Source of the DNA: Owenia fusiformis
Taxonomy: Eukaryota > Annelida > Polychaeta > Sabellida > Oweniidae
Assembly (NCBI GenBank): GCA_903813345.2
Contig: CAIIXF020000006.1
Span: forward strand, 38,467,936-38,531,935
Direction of reading: 5' to 3'
DNA: 64,000 nt
Every line of letters starts with the position of its first letter. Within the stretch, counting starts at the first letter, position 1. The position numbers and the translations under genes were made by a program. Under the pieces are notes generated by a model. That model was not told the origin of the DNA and made no database searches. It was given only the letters and a program-made list of their open reading frames with translations. Below, piece after piece: positions 1-10,648 of this stretch.

Positions 1-305
1 AAGTTCATTTCTGGCTGATATGACCAATATCATAGCTTCTTATTTCACATCAAGATAAAAGAAAGGTTTACAGAATGTGCCTACATCGATTAAAACATGA
101 CATCGAAGTGTAATCTAGTATTTGGAAATTAGACATTGAAAATTTGGACAAACGAAGATGATAAGCAAGAGACGTAATTATATCCGTCTAAGCTCTGGGA
201 TTTCCCCTCCTCTTCGTTTGACAAATCACCATCAACTGTAACTTCGTGAAAACTGAATCATTGTGTCGATACCCCCATAAATTTTGATTTTTCAAATCAC
301 CCCCT

Positions 306-424
306 CAACTACTTGTGTATTGAAATCTCTTGGTTGGATTAGTGGTTACTTAGATAAATTCACCTTTGTGTCAACTACTGACAACGTTTAACAACCCAAA
401 AATTTCAATACACAAGTAGTTGAA
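306..424. repeat. Short inverted repeat upstream of the first seen SAAL1 exon
   Basis: A segment reading CAACTACTTGTGTATTGAAAT near 306 recurs as its reverse complement near 403-423. The arms are about 20 bp and flank about 75 bp of unrelated sequence. It looks like a small MITE or hairpin in an intron or 5' region. No coding exon was recognised in 1-480. Confidence 0.55.
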
Positions 425-480
425 TACTAGTTCAATATTATGCGACCTTTGGACAATTTTTACTCTTTCATATATTTCAG

Positions 481-3400
481 GAGAAGACAGTCGGGGAAAC
501 ATATTCAATGAGGTTGGGAATGACACACCACTCGGTCCCGGAGGAGAAACCCCAGCAAGAACCCCAGAAGTTGATTCACCTCATAAGTTACAAAATTCCC
601 GTTCAGGGTCTCCAGCTTATGACGTAGAAACTGGAGATGGAGAGCGGAATCCAGAGCCACCTCCTGAACTGGCAAAATCGATGGATCTATTAAATGCAGA
701 TAATATAGGGGGCACTGTGTTCAGTAAACATTGGGTATTCAGTACATTGATGAAACTCATACAGGTAAGTTACAGATTTGGGGAGAGTTGGGGTGTATTG
801 GGTGCTCAGAAATTTTAGAAGAAATCGCTGGGAAAATAACATCATATAATTCAGTTCTTTGCTTTATGAAAATGAAATGATCATGGACCTGAAATCTCTT
901 ACATCACACACTGCTTTTTGGGAGAAAATGTAAAATGGCATCGCCCTTTTGGTAAAAGTGTCTGACTCTAAAAGTACAATTTTATTTACTTGGTAGAAAG
1001 CAACATGTCATCAAAATCAATATTATATTCACATTGGGACTCCTCACATTTTCTCCTTTCCAATGGTGTATTCAAATCTTATATCCTAGTGCAGTTTGTT
1101 GAACTTCGTGATGTTTTATTGAAGTTTTGCATTTTTAAGATATTTTCCTTCAGATCTCTCAGCTTCAAACAATGTTTTCTATCTGTACTTTAGGAAGTTG
1201 AAAAGGATGTTGAATCTAAAGATCCTGATGAAATCAGAGAGGTGAACGAAGATCTCCAGGATGAGCTCTGTAAACTATGGGACATTGCAATGGACAAGGT
1301 ACATTACTGTATACAGTGAAACCTGTATATATATCTGAACTGTATCAAATGACTTACAATTGTTACAACTCTCGCAACTTAATGACATTGTGATATTTCC
1401 CAAAGAAAGTTTGTGTCAATCATTATTGATGTTCTATTGTTTCTTATCATTTTGATTTTTTGGAGCATTTCAGGAACAAGTTTAAAAACATGATTAATTT
1501 CGATTTTCAGGATGTTGCTGCATTTCTTCAAGAATTCCAGGCTGTAGAGATTCTCACTGGAGTTATCGCCAAATCTCATGCCCCTAGACTCACAGTAAGT
1601 AGGAATACTTATGTCACCCCCCTGCCCCCCAAGAAGTGGTGACACCGTTATAGCCATTGTTTTTTTGGTCCACAGTTCATTTCTGCTAATATAATTGCAC
1701 ATTCGTAACATTATTTGGTTGCTTTACGTGAAGCATCATTTTTGGTTTTTCTAGAAGGATTAGGCGAAAGAATAATAAGTTAACTACAGGAAAAAACTTT
1801 GTTTTTTAATTATAACTATAAAATTCATATTTTTCTCAAAATCTATGTTATTTCTGGAATCCCAATTTGTTTTCCTTAAAAGTCACATTTTTGAATATTG
1901 TAAAATATTTTCTACCTTTTGTTACTAGAGTACAATGGACCACATTAACAATAAGTCAGTATTCATAAGGTATTAATATGTCATCACCACTAGTGGTGAC
2001 ATATTGTTTTAGTGTGTAGTGTCCCAACTTTTATGTGAATGATGTTTGGCATTTAGCCGTTGGTGTTTGAGAGTCAGTGTTTGGCATTTTGGTGTTTGGT
2101 GACATTTTTAATGTAAATGCGTTGTTTTAAATGGAATGAATGGATTCTCTGAGTGTAATATTGTTTGGCACCTCATTTTTCAGGAAATCTCCATTGGCAT
2201 TCTGGGCAATATGGCATGCCATAAACAGATCTGTCCCGTCATCACTGAAAACAACGAACTTGTGTGAGTCTGTTTCATTTATTCCATCGCTTAATTCAGA
2301 TATTACCCAGGCTAGTGAGGATAATTCTGAGATATGTTGGAGGATATAAGGCATTCAAAATATTTGTGATTTTTAAAAATCAGTGCAATAGATGAGATGC
2401 GAGTAGAAATAATCTCGATTTGCATCATAAAATATTCAAATTTCAGTCAAGTGATATCATATTTGAATATATAATTACATATTCGATGTAAAGTAGATAA
2501 TCAAATTCATGTGCTTATTCCTCTTGGTAAAACTAGGCTTAATAATGAACGATGCCAGTTTTCAGTATTTTTCTCTACTTTATTTCAGGAAGTTGACCCT
2601 ACTGCTGTTGGAAACGCCCGATGCTCCTACTCTTATACAAATCACCAGGTAAAAGAACTTTGCAATTTATAGATTTAAAGTAAGTAAAATTCTTCTGATC
2701 AAATATCTGTTCTTAACCATTCCAAAATTGTTCCGTTCCAAAGCCAAATGTTTTTAACCAAACCATTCTGATTTTTTGTTCCATGACACCCCTACTTAAA
2801 ACACAACTGAATAAAAAACATCTTAATTGAAAAAGCACTAATACTCACACTATATTCACTCTTTACACCTGTAGGTTGCTGTATGTTTGTCTCAGTAGTG
2901 AGGGGAGCAAATGTTCTTGGATACCAGCTATCAAACAACACGAGACAGTGCTTCAGAACATACTGTTTGTCTTCAACAGTTCAACCAACAGTAAGTTGGA
3001 GTGAACTACTCAGTCGAAGTCCCCCCCCCCCCCTTAAAAGCAAAAGAACATGGCCATTTTCAATGTTTTCAAGATGCCTCTAGCCAGTTTTCATCTTGAG
3101 GTTTAAACTTTAAGGAGGTAGATATTCTTTTACAACAACTAGCCAACAGTAAAACTTTTGTCCAAAAATGAATTTAATTAACACGTCTTATTACATGTAT
3201 GTGGAATTTCTTAAGCTTTTCTATTTACTTGAAAACTTAAAAAATGGGAAAATATCTACTGGTCTTAATATTGAAGAATTTTATTTGTATTGTAGATGAC
3301 TTGCTGAAGAACATGGGAGAATTAGTGGATAAATTACTAGAGATGGATGAAGAAATCTGTACCCAATGGGCCACTGTACAATTTGTCCAGTCGCTGCATG

Positions 3401-6400
3401 AGGCTATTAAGCAGATTGGGTAAGACATTTTAACATGATGGTCTAAATCTGTACCCAATGGGCCACTGTACATTTTGTCCAGTCACTGCATGAGACTATT
3501 AAGCAGATTGGGTAAGACATTTTAACATGATGGCCTAAATCTGTACCCAATGGGCCACTGTACAATTTGTCCAGTCACTGCATGAGTCTATTAAGCAGAT
3601 TGGGTAAGACATTTTTACATGGTGGTCTAAATCTGTACCCAATGGGCCACTGTACAATTTGTCAAGTCATTGCATGAGACTATTAAGCAGATTGGGTAAG
3701 ACATTTTAACATGGTGGTCTAAATCTGTACCCAATGGGCCACTGTATAATTTGTCCAGTCACTGCATGAGGCTATTAAGCAGATTGGGTAAGACATTTTA
3801 ACATGATGGTCTAAATCTGTACCCAATGGGCCACTGTACAATTTGTTCAGTCGCTGCATGAGACTATTAAGCAGATTGGGTAAGACATTTTAACACGATG
3901 GTCTAAATCTGTACCCAATGGACCACTGTACAATTTGTCCAGTCACTGCATGAGGCTATTAAGCAAATTGGGTAAGACATTTTAACATGATGGTCTAAAT
4001 CTGTACCCAATGGGCCACTGTACAATTTGTCCAGTGACTGCATGAGGCTATTAAGCAGATTGGGTAAGACATTTTAACATGATGGTCTAAATCTGTACCT
4101 AATGGGCCACTGTACAATTTTTCCAGTCACTGCATCAGGCTATTAAGCAAATTGGGTAAGACATTTTAACATGATGGTCTAAATCTTTACCCAATGGGCC
4201 ACTGTACAATTTGTCCAGTCACTGCATGAGACTATAAGCAGATGGGGTAAGACATTTTTACATGATGGTCTAAATATATACCCAATGGGCCACTGTACCA
4301 TTTGTCCAGTCACTGCATGAGACTATAAGCAGATTGGGTAAGACATTTTTACATGATGGTCTAAATATATACCCAATGGGCCACTGTACAATTTGTCCAG
4401 TCACTGCATGAGACTATAAGCAGATTGGGTAAGACATTTTTACATGATGGTCTAAATATGTACCCAATGGGCCACTGTACCATTTGTCCAGTCACTGCAT
4501 GAGACTATAAGCAGATTGGGTAAGACATTTTAACATGATGGTCTAACTTGATTGACTATAAGGCTGGGGTAAACAAATGAATTTATTTAACAGGTGTAAC
4601 CAGGCAGTGTGGGCCATATCCACTTGACAGTAGCCCCAGGCGCATGTAAATATTTAGAGTCGAGTGTAAAATTGAATTGCCTTGCCTGGGACATTGTCGA
4701 ACATGAAAAACATAAAATTTGCCATTGTTGAACAATTATAGAACAAAGTCAATTTTAGTTCTAACTTTTTTCATAAACATATTCAACTCTTCTTTTTAAA
4801 GATTTTTATTAACAAGAAAACTGTGGGTATACATATCATCAGTGGCAACACTTTGGCGAGTGTAATCTTTCATTGGCGAGTGTGAAAACACAAGTCGATT
4901 GCCACTTGGCGAGTGACAGAAAAATCTTAAGACCCTCACTGCCAGGGGGTGCAATTGCTTACTAAGTTCCTGCATTAGATTAATTCTTGTACAACTGTGT
5001 CTTATGTTCAGTAATTCAATGTGCTGCATGTACATGTACAATCGTATTACCATATATTTAATATGTACAATACTGTTATATCATGTACAATAATAATTTA
5101 ATATGTACAATACTGTTATATTATGTACAATAATAATTTAATATGTACAATACTGTTATATTATGTACAATAATAATTTAATATGTACAATGCTTTATAT
5201 TTACAATTTTGTCACATATTCTAGTTTTGATATGTTACAGAGAGAGACCAGGGGAGATCATTGGCACATATTTCCATATATGTCAACTTCTGTCGACTAC
5301 TGAAGTGGGTGTACAGGCTTTAGGTAAGTTTCTACTAATTTCTACTATGTAATGTTCAAAATGACAAATAAATTGATAAAATGTTTTCTTTAGTGGGATA
5401 TGAGGTTTTTCAGATTGATATTTTTCAAAAATTTCATACATCTCAAAACTTCAAATAATTTAGGCAATTAAGGGTGGTCTCAGTATATGTTAAGTCCCCG
5501 TCACCTGGGCAGTCAAATTGAAAACAATTGATGACTTTCCTAAAGGAAATCCAGTATGTTTTCTAACCAATTTCGAAAGTTTTTTTGTCATCACAACGAT
5601 TGGTTGTCATAGTCATAGTTGACAATTGGCATCTGTAACAAATGGTAGGTGTTGACATTTTGCATGTTAATGCCTTGTATTTTAATGTTTGTAGTATCAG
5701 ACGTGGACAACATCGGCTCTTCCCTTCTGCTATACTTGGACCATACATGTAATGATGACACCATTAAAGTCATTGGGGAGGAGAATGTACTTGCATCTGC
5801 AATTTGTGTACTTAATTCATTCTACATGTCAGCAGGGAGGAACTCAGTTGTCAGAGACCAAGGTATTTTCACAATTATTGACTTGTATAGGGAGTATAAC
5901 GTCTAAACATACACAGGGGCTTGATGCATAGTTATCTTGGATTATTTAAAGAGAAACAGTAGAACCTGTGTAAAGTAGATGCCCTTGGGACCATTAAAAG
6001 TGTTCCACTTGCGAGGTGTTCCACTAATAGAGGTTCATTAACATTGAGTCAATATGTCGCAGGACTTTTGAAAACCTGTTAAACTTATGATGTGTGCCAC
6101 TTATATATAGGTGTTCCACTTACACATAGGTGTTCCACTTATGTGGGTGTTCCACTTACATATAGATGTTCCACTTGTGAGGTGTTCCACTAACATATAG
6201 GTGTTCAACTTGTGAGGTTTTCCACTTACACATATGTGTTCCACTTGTGAGGTGTTCCACTTACATAGGATTCCAGTTTCTACTGTGCTTATCAAGGTGC
6301 TTTTAGCTTTTTTGACAATATAATTGAACATCTGTTTGACATACCGTTGTGAACATGTACCGCCATGAAACCCGTGTTTCCATGACAACCAGTAGAGTAA

Positions 6401-7403
6401 CAGTAAAAAGGAGGCAATTGAGGCTATTGGTTTAATGATAACAAACTTTTGTGGAAACAACTTCCATTAATAAATTGAAAGGTTTTATCTATTTTCTGAA
6501 TCAGAAGAAAGGAGGAAAGAAAGAAAATTCATGATTAATTGAATTGATTAACAGGATTGTGGCATTTTATTTAAATTATTCAGTTATATAATATTCTTGA
6601 TTTCAGAAAAGCAGCTTACAAGAAACTTACTGAAGATCCTAGAAGTGGTCAGTTGTATATTGAATGACAGTCAGTTGAATACAAATCCAACCAACCAATC
6701 AAATCAAGGAACTCCTCATTCAAATAAACTTGAAAACACAGACGGTAGAAATAAGAAATCAACGGAAATCTCTAATTTGTCAACGACCTCTGACAGTACC
6801 TCAAATACGCATAAACTAGAAAACGGCTCAAATCCATCAAAAGCTACTGACTCGCCAATCTCAAATACTGAAGCTTGTAAAAGTAGTCCCTTATCAAAAA
6901 GAAATACGCCTGGATCTAGTGGAGTTACGCCAACTTCGGATGCTGGGTCTAGCCAAGGATTCTCAGAATGTTCTACACTGTTATATAATACAGTCCAAGG
7001 TTTCCTGGTGGATATTCTGCAGTCCATACCACAGGTAGGTAGTATAAAATGTAAATACAACAATACAAATACATGTATATTTGATTTAGATTGATTAAGG
7101 CATGATTGACAAACAAATATTGATAGATATCAATTTTGATAAAGAAATTTTTAAATTTACAAAGATCCCCAGTTTATTATATAACAGTATTTTTTTTTTC
7201 AGGCTTCACAAGATCATACCCCAGACTTCCTAGATTACATGAACAGGTACTGTCCCAGTGAGAGACTACAATGCCTGTTGACGACCTTAAAACACATGGA
7301 GAACCGAGATCTTATCCAGACCTTATTACAACACTCACGGAATTATCAGTGTGAACATTTTACAAAAGGATTAGAAGACTTTATTAAAAGCACAAATTCA
7401 TGA
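481..7403 (+). CDS. SAAL1: SAAL1-like armadillo-type protein, 11 exons seen, 5' end missing
   Basis: Exons 481-764, 1194-1298, 1511-1594, 2184-2263, 2589-2648, 2875-2990, 3296-3419, 5241-5323, 5695-5862, 6607-7034 and 7203-7403 join in one frame and give about 576 residues before TGA. The first exon starts inside a codon, so the initiator lies upstream; none was found in 1-480. Recognised as SAAL1 (serum amyloid A-like 1) from conserved stretches such as GGTVFSKHWVF, DVAAFLQEF, GILGNMACHKQIC and the SSTN-DLL-GE-VDKL segment, all in the vertebrate order. The fold is expected to be armadillo-like helical. Vertebrate SAAL1 is linked to cell proliferation, but its biochemical role is poorly known. 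The protein is longer than the roughly 470-residue human form because exon 10 carries a linker of about 100 residues rich in Ser, Thr and Asn. Intron 7 begins in a minisatellite that copies the end of exon 7. Confidence 0.9.
1977..2112 (-). repeat. Dispersed element, CACCACTTGTGGTGACA family, copy 1
   Basis: In SAAL1 intron 3. It begins with a CACCACTAGTGGTGACA palindrome and continues into GTTTGGCATTT/GGTGTTTGG units. The same arrangement recurs about ten times in the window (see 9350, 17600, 33890, 35174, 37996 and 40716), so it is a dispersed non-coding element. Confidence 0.6.
3353..4546 (+). repeat. 92-bp minisatellite spanning the SAAL1 exon 7 splice donor
   Basis: About 13 head-to-tail units with a 92-bp period. 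Unit starts can be followed at 3361, 3453, 3545, 3637, 3729, 3821 and so on. The first unit is the last ~67 bases of exon 7 plus its donor and the first ~25 intron bases. Every later unit repeats the exon end (encoding CTQWATVQFVQSL...AIKQIG), the GGGTAAGACA donor and the intron tail. Some later units lose one base in ACTATTAAGC, which would shift the frame. The array therefore holds a dozen extra near-consensus donors. Confidence 0.9.
5052..5195 (+). repeat. 40-bp AT-rich tandem repeat in SAAL1 intron 7
   Basis: The unit ATATGTACAATACTGTTATA followed by TTATGTACAATAATAATTTA repeats at 5061, 5101, 5141 and partly 5181, giving a 40-bp period. It lies about 50 bases before the acceptor of exon 8 at 5241. 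Confidence 0.8.
5590..5685 (-). repeat. CACCACTTGTGGTGACA-family fragment abutting a SAAL1 acceptor
   Basis: The segment containing TGGCATCTGTAACAAATGG and GTTGACATTTTGCATGTTAA matches the terminal part of the dispersed element seen at 9350-9478 and elsewhere. It ends only about 20-25 bases before the acceptor of exon 9 (exon start 5695), so it lies where the branch point and upstream polypyrimidine region would be. Confidence 0.6.
5945..6290 (+). repeat. GTGTTCCACTT tandem/dispersed repeat
   Basis: In SAAL1 intron 9. The motif GGTGTTCCACTTA(C/T) recurs about ten times with 20-25 bp spacing. It is the complement of the GTGGAACACCT motif found at 39683-39880, 42370-42515, 42960-43075 and the start of the 25.0-kb minisatellite, so it belongs to one dispersed family. 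Confidence 0.7.
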
Positions 7404-7438
7404 TGAGGTCTTGGAAATTTCTAGAGGGATTTTTTATA

Positions 7439-7444
7439 AATAAA
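7439..7444 (+). promoter_or_regulatory. Candidate poly(A) signal of SAAL1
   Basis: AATAAA lies 36 bases after the SAAL1 stop codon. This would give a very short 3' UTR. No better candidate was chosen further downstream. Confidence 0.4.
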
Positions 7445-8042
7445 CCAAATCATTGAAGAGGTTAGCAGCTAGATTTACAAAAATAATCAGAATCTTTTTT
7501 TGGTCATATCTTTCTTGTCATTGGTTTTCCCAAAGTAATTTCCTCAAGGTCAAGGTCAGTATTTCAATACACACCCACAGATGCAGTAATTATAGGGGAA
7601 GGGGTGAGCTTGTTAAATTTTGAAAGCTCACGTCAGTTTATAAAGGAAACAGCTTTTGATTTAAAAAAGTCAATTAATGTTCAAGTATTTAATTTAGAAA
7701 GGAGAGAGGAATTATGATTTGGATATTGTCTCAAAAATGTTAGCATGTTAATATTAGGATGTTTTAACATGTTGCATATTCAATATAATGTTATTGTAGC
7801 ATGAAAAGAGCACATGCTACATAAATGGATGAATAGATGGCAGTACTGTACATACTGTACATTACATATAGTATTTTTTTATAGAGAAACTGACAAAAGT
7901 TACTTAATTTTCCAATTTAGCAAATATATTGAATTGGTTCGAATTTATAGAACTCGATTGGCGTGCACGTACATGTAGATGATCTTGGTGACTCGCAGAT
8001 TGTGGTATGCAAGACTTTTTAGACTGCCACTAATGCGATCAT

Positions 8043-8172
8043 GCCCGTAGCCAGCTTTTACCAGGAGGGGGAGCTTTTTTACAATTTTGGCTAAAAATTA
8101 TGCAAAAAATTCTCAGAATGGTGAAAAACTGCATGATTTTGAAAGAATTTCTGGCCAGGGGGAGCTACGGGC
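8043..8172. mobile_element. MITE-like element with GCCCGTAGCCAG ends, copy 1
   Basis: Starts GCCCGTAGCCAGCTTTTACC and ends GGAGCTACGGGC, giving inverted termini of about 10-15 bp around a spacer containing CTCAGAATGGTGAAAAACTG. Five related copies occur at 15841, 36892, 39371, 41873 and 50001. There is no coding capacity. Confidence 0.7.
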
Positions 8173-8177
8173 TATAC

Positions 8178-8345
8178 TGTTCTGACCTCCAAAACTTGGT
8201 TCCTTCCACCCAAACCTTGGTTCTCAAAATCCAAATATTGATTCTTCATTCCCAAATCACAATTTCTTCTCTCCTGAACATATTTCTCTGTGTTGTGAAA
8301 GTTTTGGTTTGGGTGGAAGGAACATAGTTTGTGAGGTCATAACTG
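8178..8345. repeat. 168-bp inverted repeat
   Basis: The left arm contains TGACCTCCAAAACTTGG and TTCCTTCCACCCAAACC. The right arm contains the complement GGTTTGGGTGGAAGGAA followed by GTGAGGTCATAAC. It is a small palindromic element directly after the previous one. Confidence 0.65.
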
Positions 8346-9349
8346 ATGCTGTGTTAGTAGAAGTCTAGGAGGTACAAGCCGAGGAAGATTAACCCCCCCC
8401 CCCACTGTATATATCTAATGTAAAAAAATAGTCTTTTTTCTACATAATACATATTGAGTGGGAGGGGGATGAACTCTTGTTCCCTTGTCTGTGCTAGGAG
8501 GCCTGGGTATAAAGCCTTACTACTGTGAGTTTTTGTAGTTTTGAAAATTGTGTCAATTGGGATTGGGTCAACATTAAAGGGATAATAACCTCAAGTAAAA
8601 TTGGAAATTGAAAATTGAATAGGCCCTGCAAGAAATAACTTTGAATTCCAAAGTTTTTCAAGTGAAAAGTTGCACACAGGATTCAAATATGCAAATCTGT
8701 ATAGTGACTAAGGACTACTAAAATTAGTCATGTCCCTAGTGTCAACTTATGAGAAGTCTGTACATTAAATATACAGATTTTATTATAATTGTTTGTAATT
8801 TTTTATTAGTATTTTTTGTAATGCAATTTTCAATAAAATATAACAAACAAACAAATTTTTTTTCCTTTCCTTTTTTTCCTTTCCTTTAATTTGGCTTCAT
8901 TTAATAATTACTTTTTATTCAATACAGTGTATCAATTCATTTGTGGACTAAGATTGTAATAAGGCCATTGAAAGTTAAATACAAAATAAACATCACCTAA
9001 GCTTGGACTCTTTACTGGATGTTAAACGTATCACCAGAAAATTAACTTTGAATGGTCTTATTTAGGATGTTCAAGAACCCAGTACATCAGGTGAAGTAAT
9101 GTTATAGGGGTTGACATTTTAATACTACTTGGCTAATCATCTTGATACGTAATACAAATGTTCCTGAAACATGAATGAGTTAATATCTTAAAATAAATCT
9201 ACTTTTTGATTGGTTCATTTCATACTTACTATGGTAACCCGATGTGACGTCATCTGGGGCAAACTAAATTTTGTGAAAGTATGAAACTTTTCTCGAGTTG
9301 ATAAACCTAAATTTATATCGATAATCTTTCAATATATTTTTTTTATTAT

Positions 9350-9478
9350 GTCACACACCACAAGTGGTGACAAATTATTGTAGTCTCCAACTTTTTGTGG
9401 ATGGTAGTTGGTGGATGATGGTCGCTGTCTGGCATCTGTAACAAATGGCACGTGGTGACATTTTGCTTGTTAATGGCT
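9350..9478 (-). repeat. CACCACTTGTGGTGACA-family element, copy near the GPCR 3' end
   Basis: Contains CACCACAAGTGGTGACA, then CTTTTTGTGGATGG, CATCTGTAACAAATGGCA and GTGACATTTTGC in the family order. It lies about 70 bases beyond the GPCR poly(A) signal. Confidence 0.65.
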
Positions 9479-9549
9479 TGGCAATACCTGGAGAACCCTT
9501 TGGAATACAAATTGAAAAATAACACAATAATATAAATTATGGAACAATA

Positions 9550-9555
9550 TTTATT
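9550..9555 (-). promoter_or_regulatory. Candidate poly(A) signal of the GPCR gene
   Basis: TTTATT on the plus strand reads AATAAA on the minus strand, about 30 bases downstream of the GPCR stop codon. Confidence 0.45.
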
Positions 9556-9583
9556 GTTAATTAATAAATAATTTCATGCATAT

Positions 9584-10648
9584 TCAATTTGCTGGTTTAC
9601 ACAGCAGAATTCTCTTCAATTCTCTTCTAAATGTTTTCCCAAAGAGGAAATAAAATATAAAATTACAGGATGAATTACAAACAGTCAAAAAGTTTGCTAC
9701 TATAATTGTTAAGTATTTTAGATGATTTGGAATGTAAATGGAATTTGAGCCAAAATGGCCAATGTATACAAGTGTTAAAGCTATGAGATACGAAAGAGAG
9801 TACAACATGAATACAGATACAATAGCTATCATTGTTAAAGTTTGTTTCCTGTCCTCTGCTGCAGCTTCACTCAATTGTTGAACATTCTGCCTTGATTGTC
9901 TGACAGACTGGATCAGTTTATAGTTTAGTACTGAAATTGTGATCAGTGGCCCAGCGTAAATCAAGATGATGTTAAAAATGTCATGTGTTGGTATATCGGA
10001 GTACGTGTAAGTGAACGAAAATCCAAATTTTGTACTGACAAATATAATGGATGAAATTGTCAAAAGTCCCACTGCTATTCTCATACGTTTAATGGTAGCA
10101 ATCCTTGTAGCTTCAAGTGGTTTTGCAATGTGAATATATCGGTCAACTGTTACCAAGACAACCATCCATATTGACAGTGTCCAAGTGGTGTCGGTAAACA
10201 AATATTTAGCTCTGTGGTAATTGATGCTCACACTGAGATTCAAGTCAAAAGCAAAGTTTAAATGCACTGGCAATCTAAATATAGTATAACAAGTCAAATA
10301 TAGTAAGTCTGTCACTGCTAGTGCTTTAAGCAAAAATACACGTGTGCTTTTTGTTGTGTCTTTTGATAGAACTATCAGTGCTAAAATGTTTCCAATCAAT
10401 CCAAATAAAGTCGCAATTATTTGTAGTGTGTATATCACAATGTGAAAGTACCAAGAGCGTGTCACATAGTCAATGTATTCTAGGTAATATGGTAGCTGGC
10501 TCTCGTTTGCTTTGATACTGTTGTTCAGATGAGTATCATTGTAGTCCAGTAGCCCTGTAGAGTTCAAATGTACATTGTTCAGACTTGCATTGCTGAAGCT
10601 TGCATTAGTCAGACTTGCATTGTCCAGACTTGCTTTATATTGATACAT
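9584..10648 (-). CDS. Intronless rhodopsin-like GPCR, neuropeptide-receptor type
   Basis: One open frame of 354 residues starting at the ATG at 10648; the frame runs five codons further upstream but has no ATG there. Seven hydrophobic segments are visible. Family marks: GLIGN in TM1, KALAVTDLLYL in TM2, VTVDRY at the end of TM3, a Pro in TM5 (YAGPL), and NSSCNFIFYFLFGK in place of NPxxY in TM7, followed by an Arg/Lys-rich helix 8. The NSS-NF-Y-LFGK pattern resembles invertebrate FMRFamide-receptor-like proteins; the ligand is unknown. The N-terminus holds about seven N-glycosylation sequons, several in a short SL-NA repeat encoded by a 15-base tandem repeat. Unusual: His at the usual TM3 Cys position, no Cys in the second extracellular loop, and Ser instead of the TM6 Pro. 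It probably signals at the plasma membrane through a G protein. Confidence 0.88.
   Translation of the reverse strand: MYQYKASLDNASLTNASFSNASLNNVHLNSTGLLDYNDTHLNNSIKANESQLPYYLEYIDYVTRSWYFHIVIYTLQIIATLFGLIGNILALIVLSKDTTKSTRVFLLKALAVTDLLYLTCYTIFRLPVHLNFAFDLNLSVSINYHRAKYLFTDTTWTLSIWMVVLVTVDRYIHIAKPLEATRIATIKRMRIAVGLLTISSIIFVSTKFGFSFTYTYSDIPTHDIFNIILIYAGPLITISVLNYKLIQSVRQSRQNVQQLSEAAAEDRKQTLTMIAIVSVFMLYSLSYLIALTLVYIGHFGSNSIYIPNHLKYLTIIVANFLTVCNSSCNFIFYFLFGKTFRRELKRILLCKPAN

Larger units (their letters stand above)
7445..9549. other. Intergenic region between convergent SAAL1 and GPCR genes
   Basis: No coding exon recognised. It holds a GCCCGTAGCCAG element (8043-8172), a neighbouring 168-bp inverted repeat (8178-8345), a poly-C tract near 8393-8403, and one copy of the CACCACTTGTGGTGACA family (9350-9478). 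Confidence 0.6.

Noticed and set aside
2140-2349. Open frames over SAAL1 exon 4 on both strands
   Set aside because: They run through the donor and into the intron; the exon 2184-2263 in the SAAL1 frame explains the conserved part.
3353-5060. CRISPR-like regular repeats
   Set aside because: Head-to-tail units without unique spacers, located on an exon border of a eukaryotic gene; they are minisatellites.
6101-6460. 119-residue minus-strand frame with repeated CKWNT/VEHL words
   Set aside because: Translation of the GTGTTCCACTT repeat; no sign of a gene.
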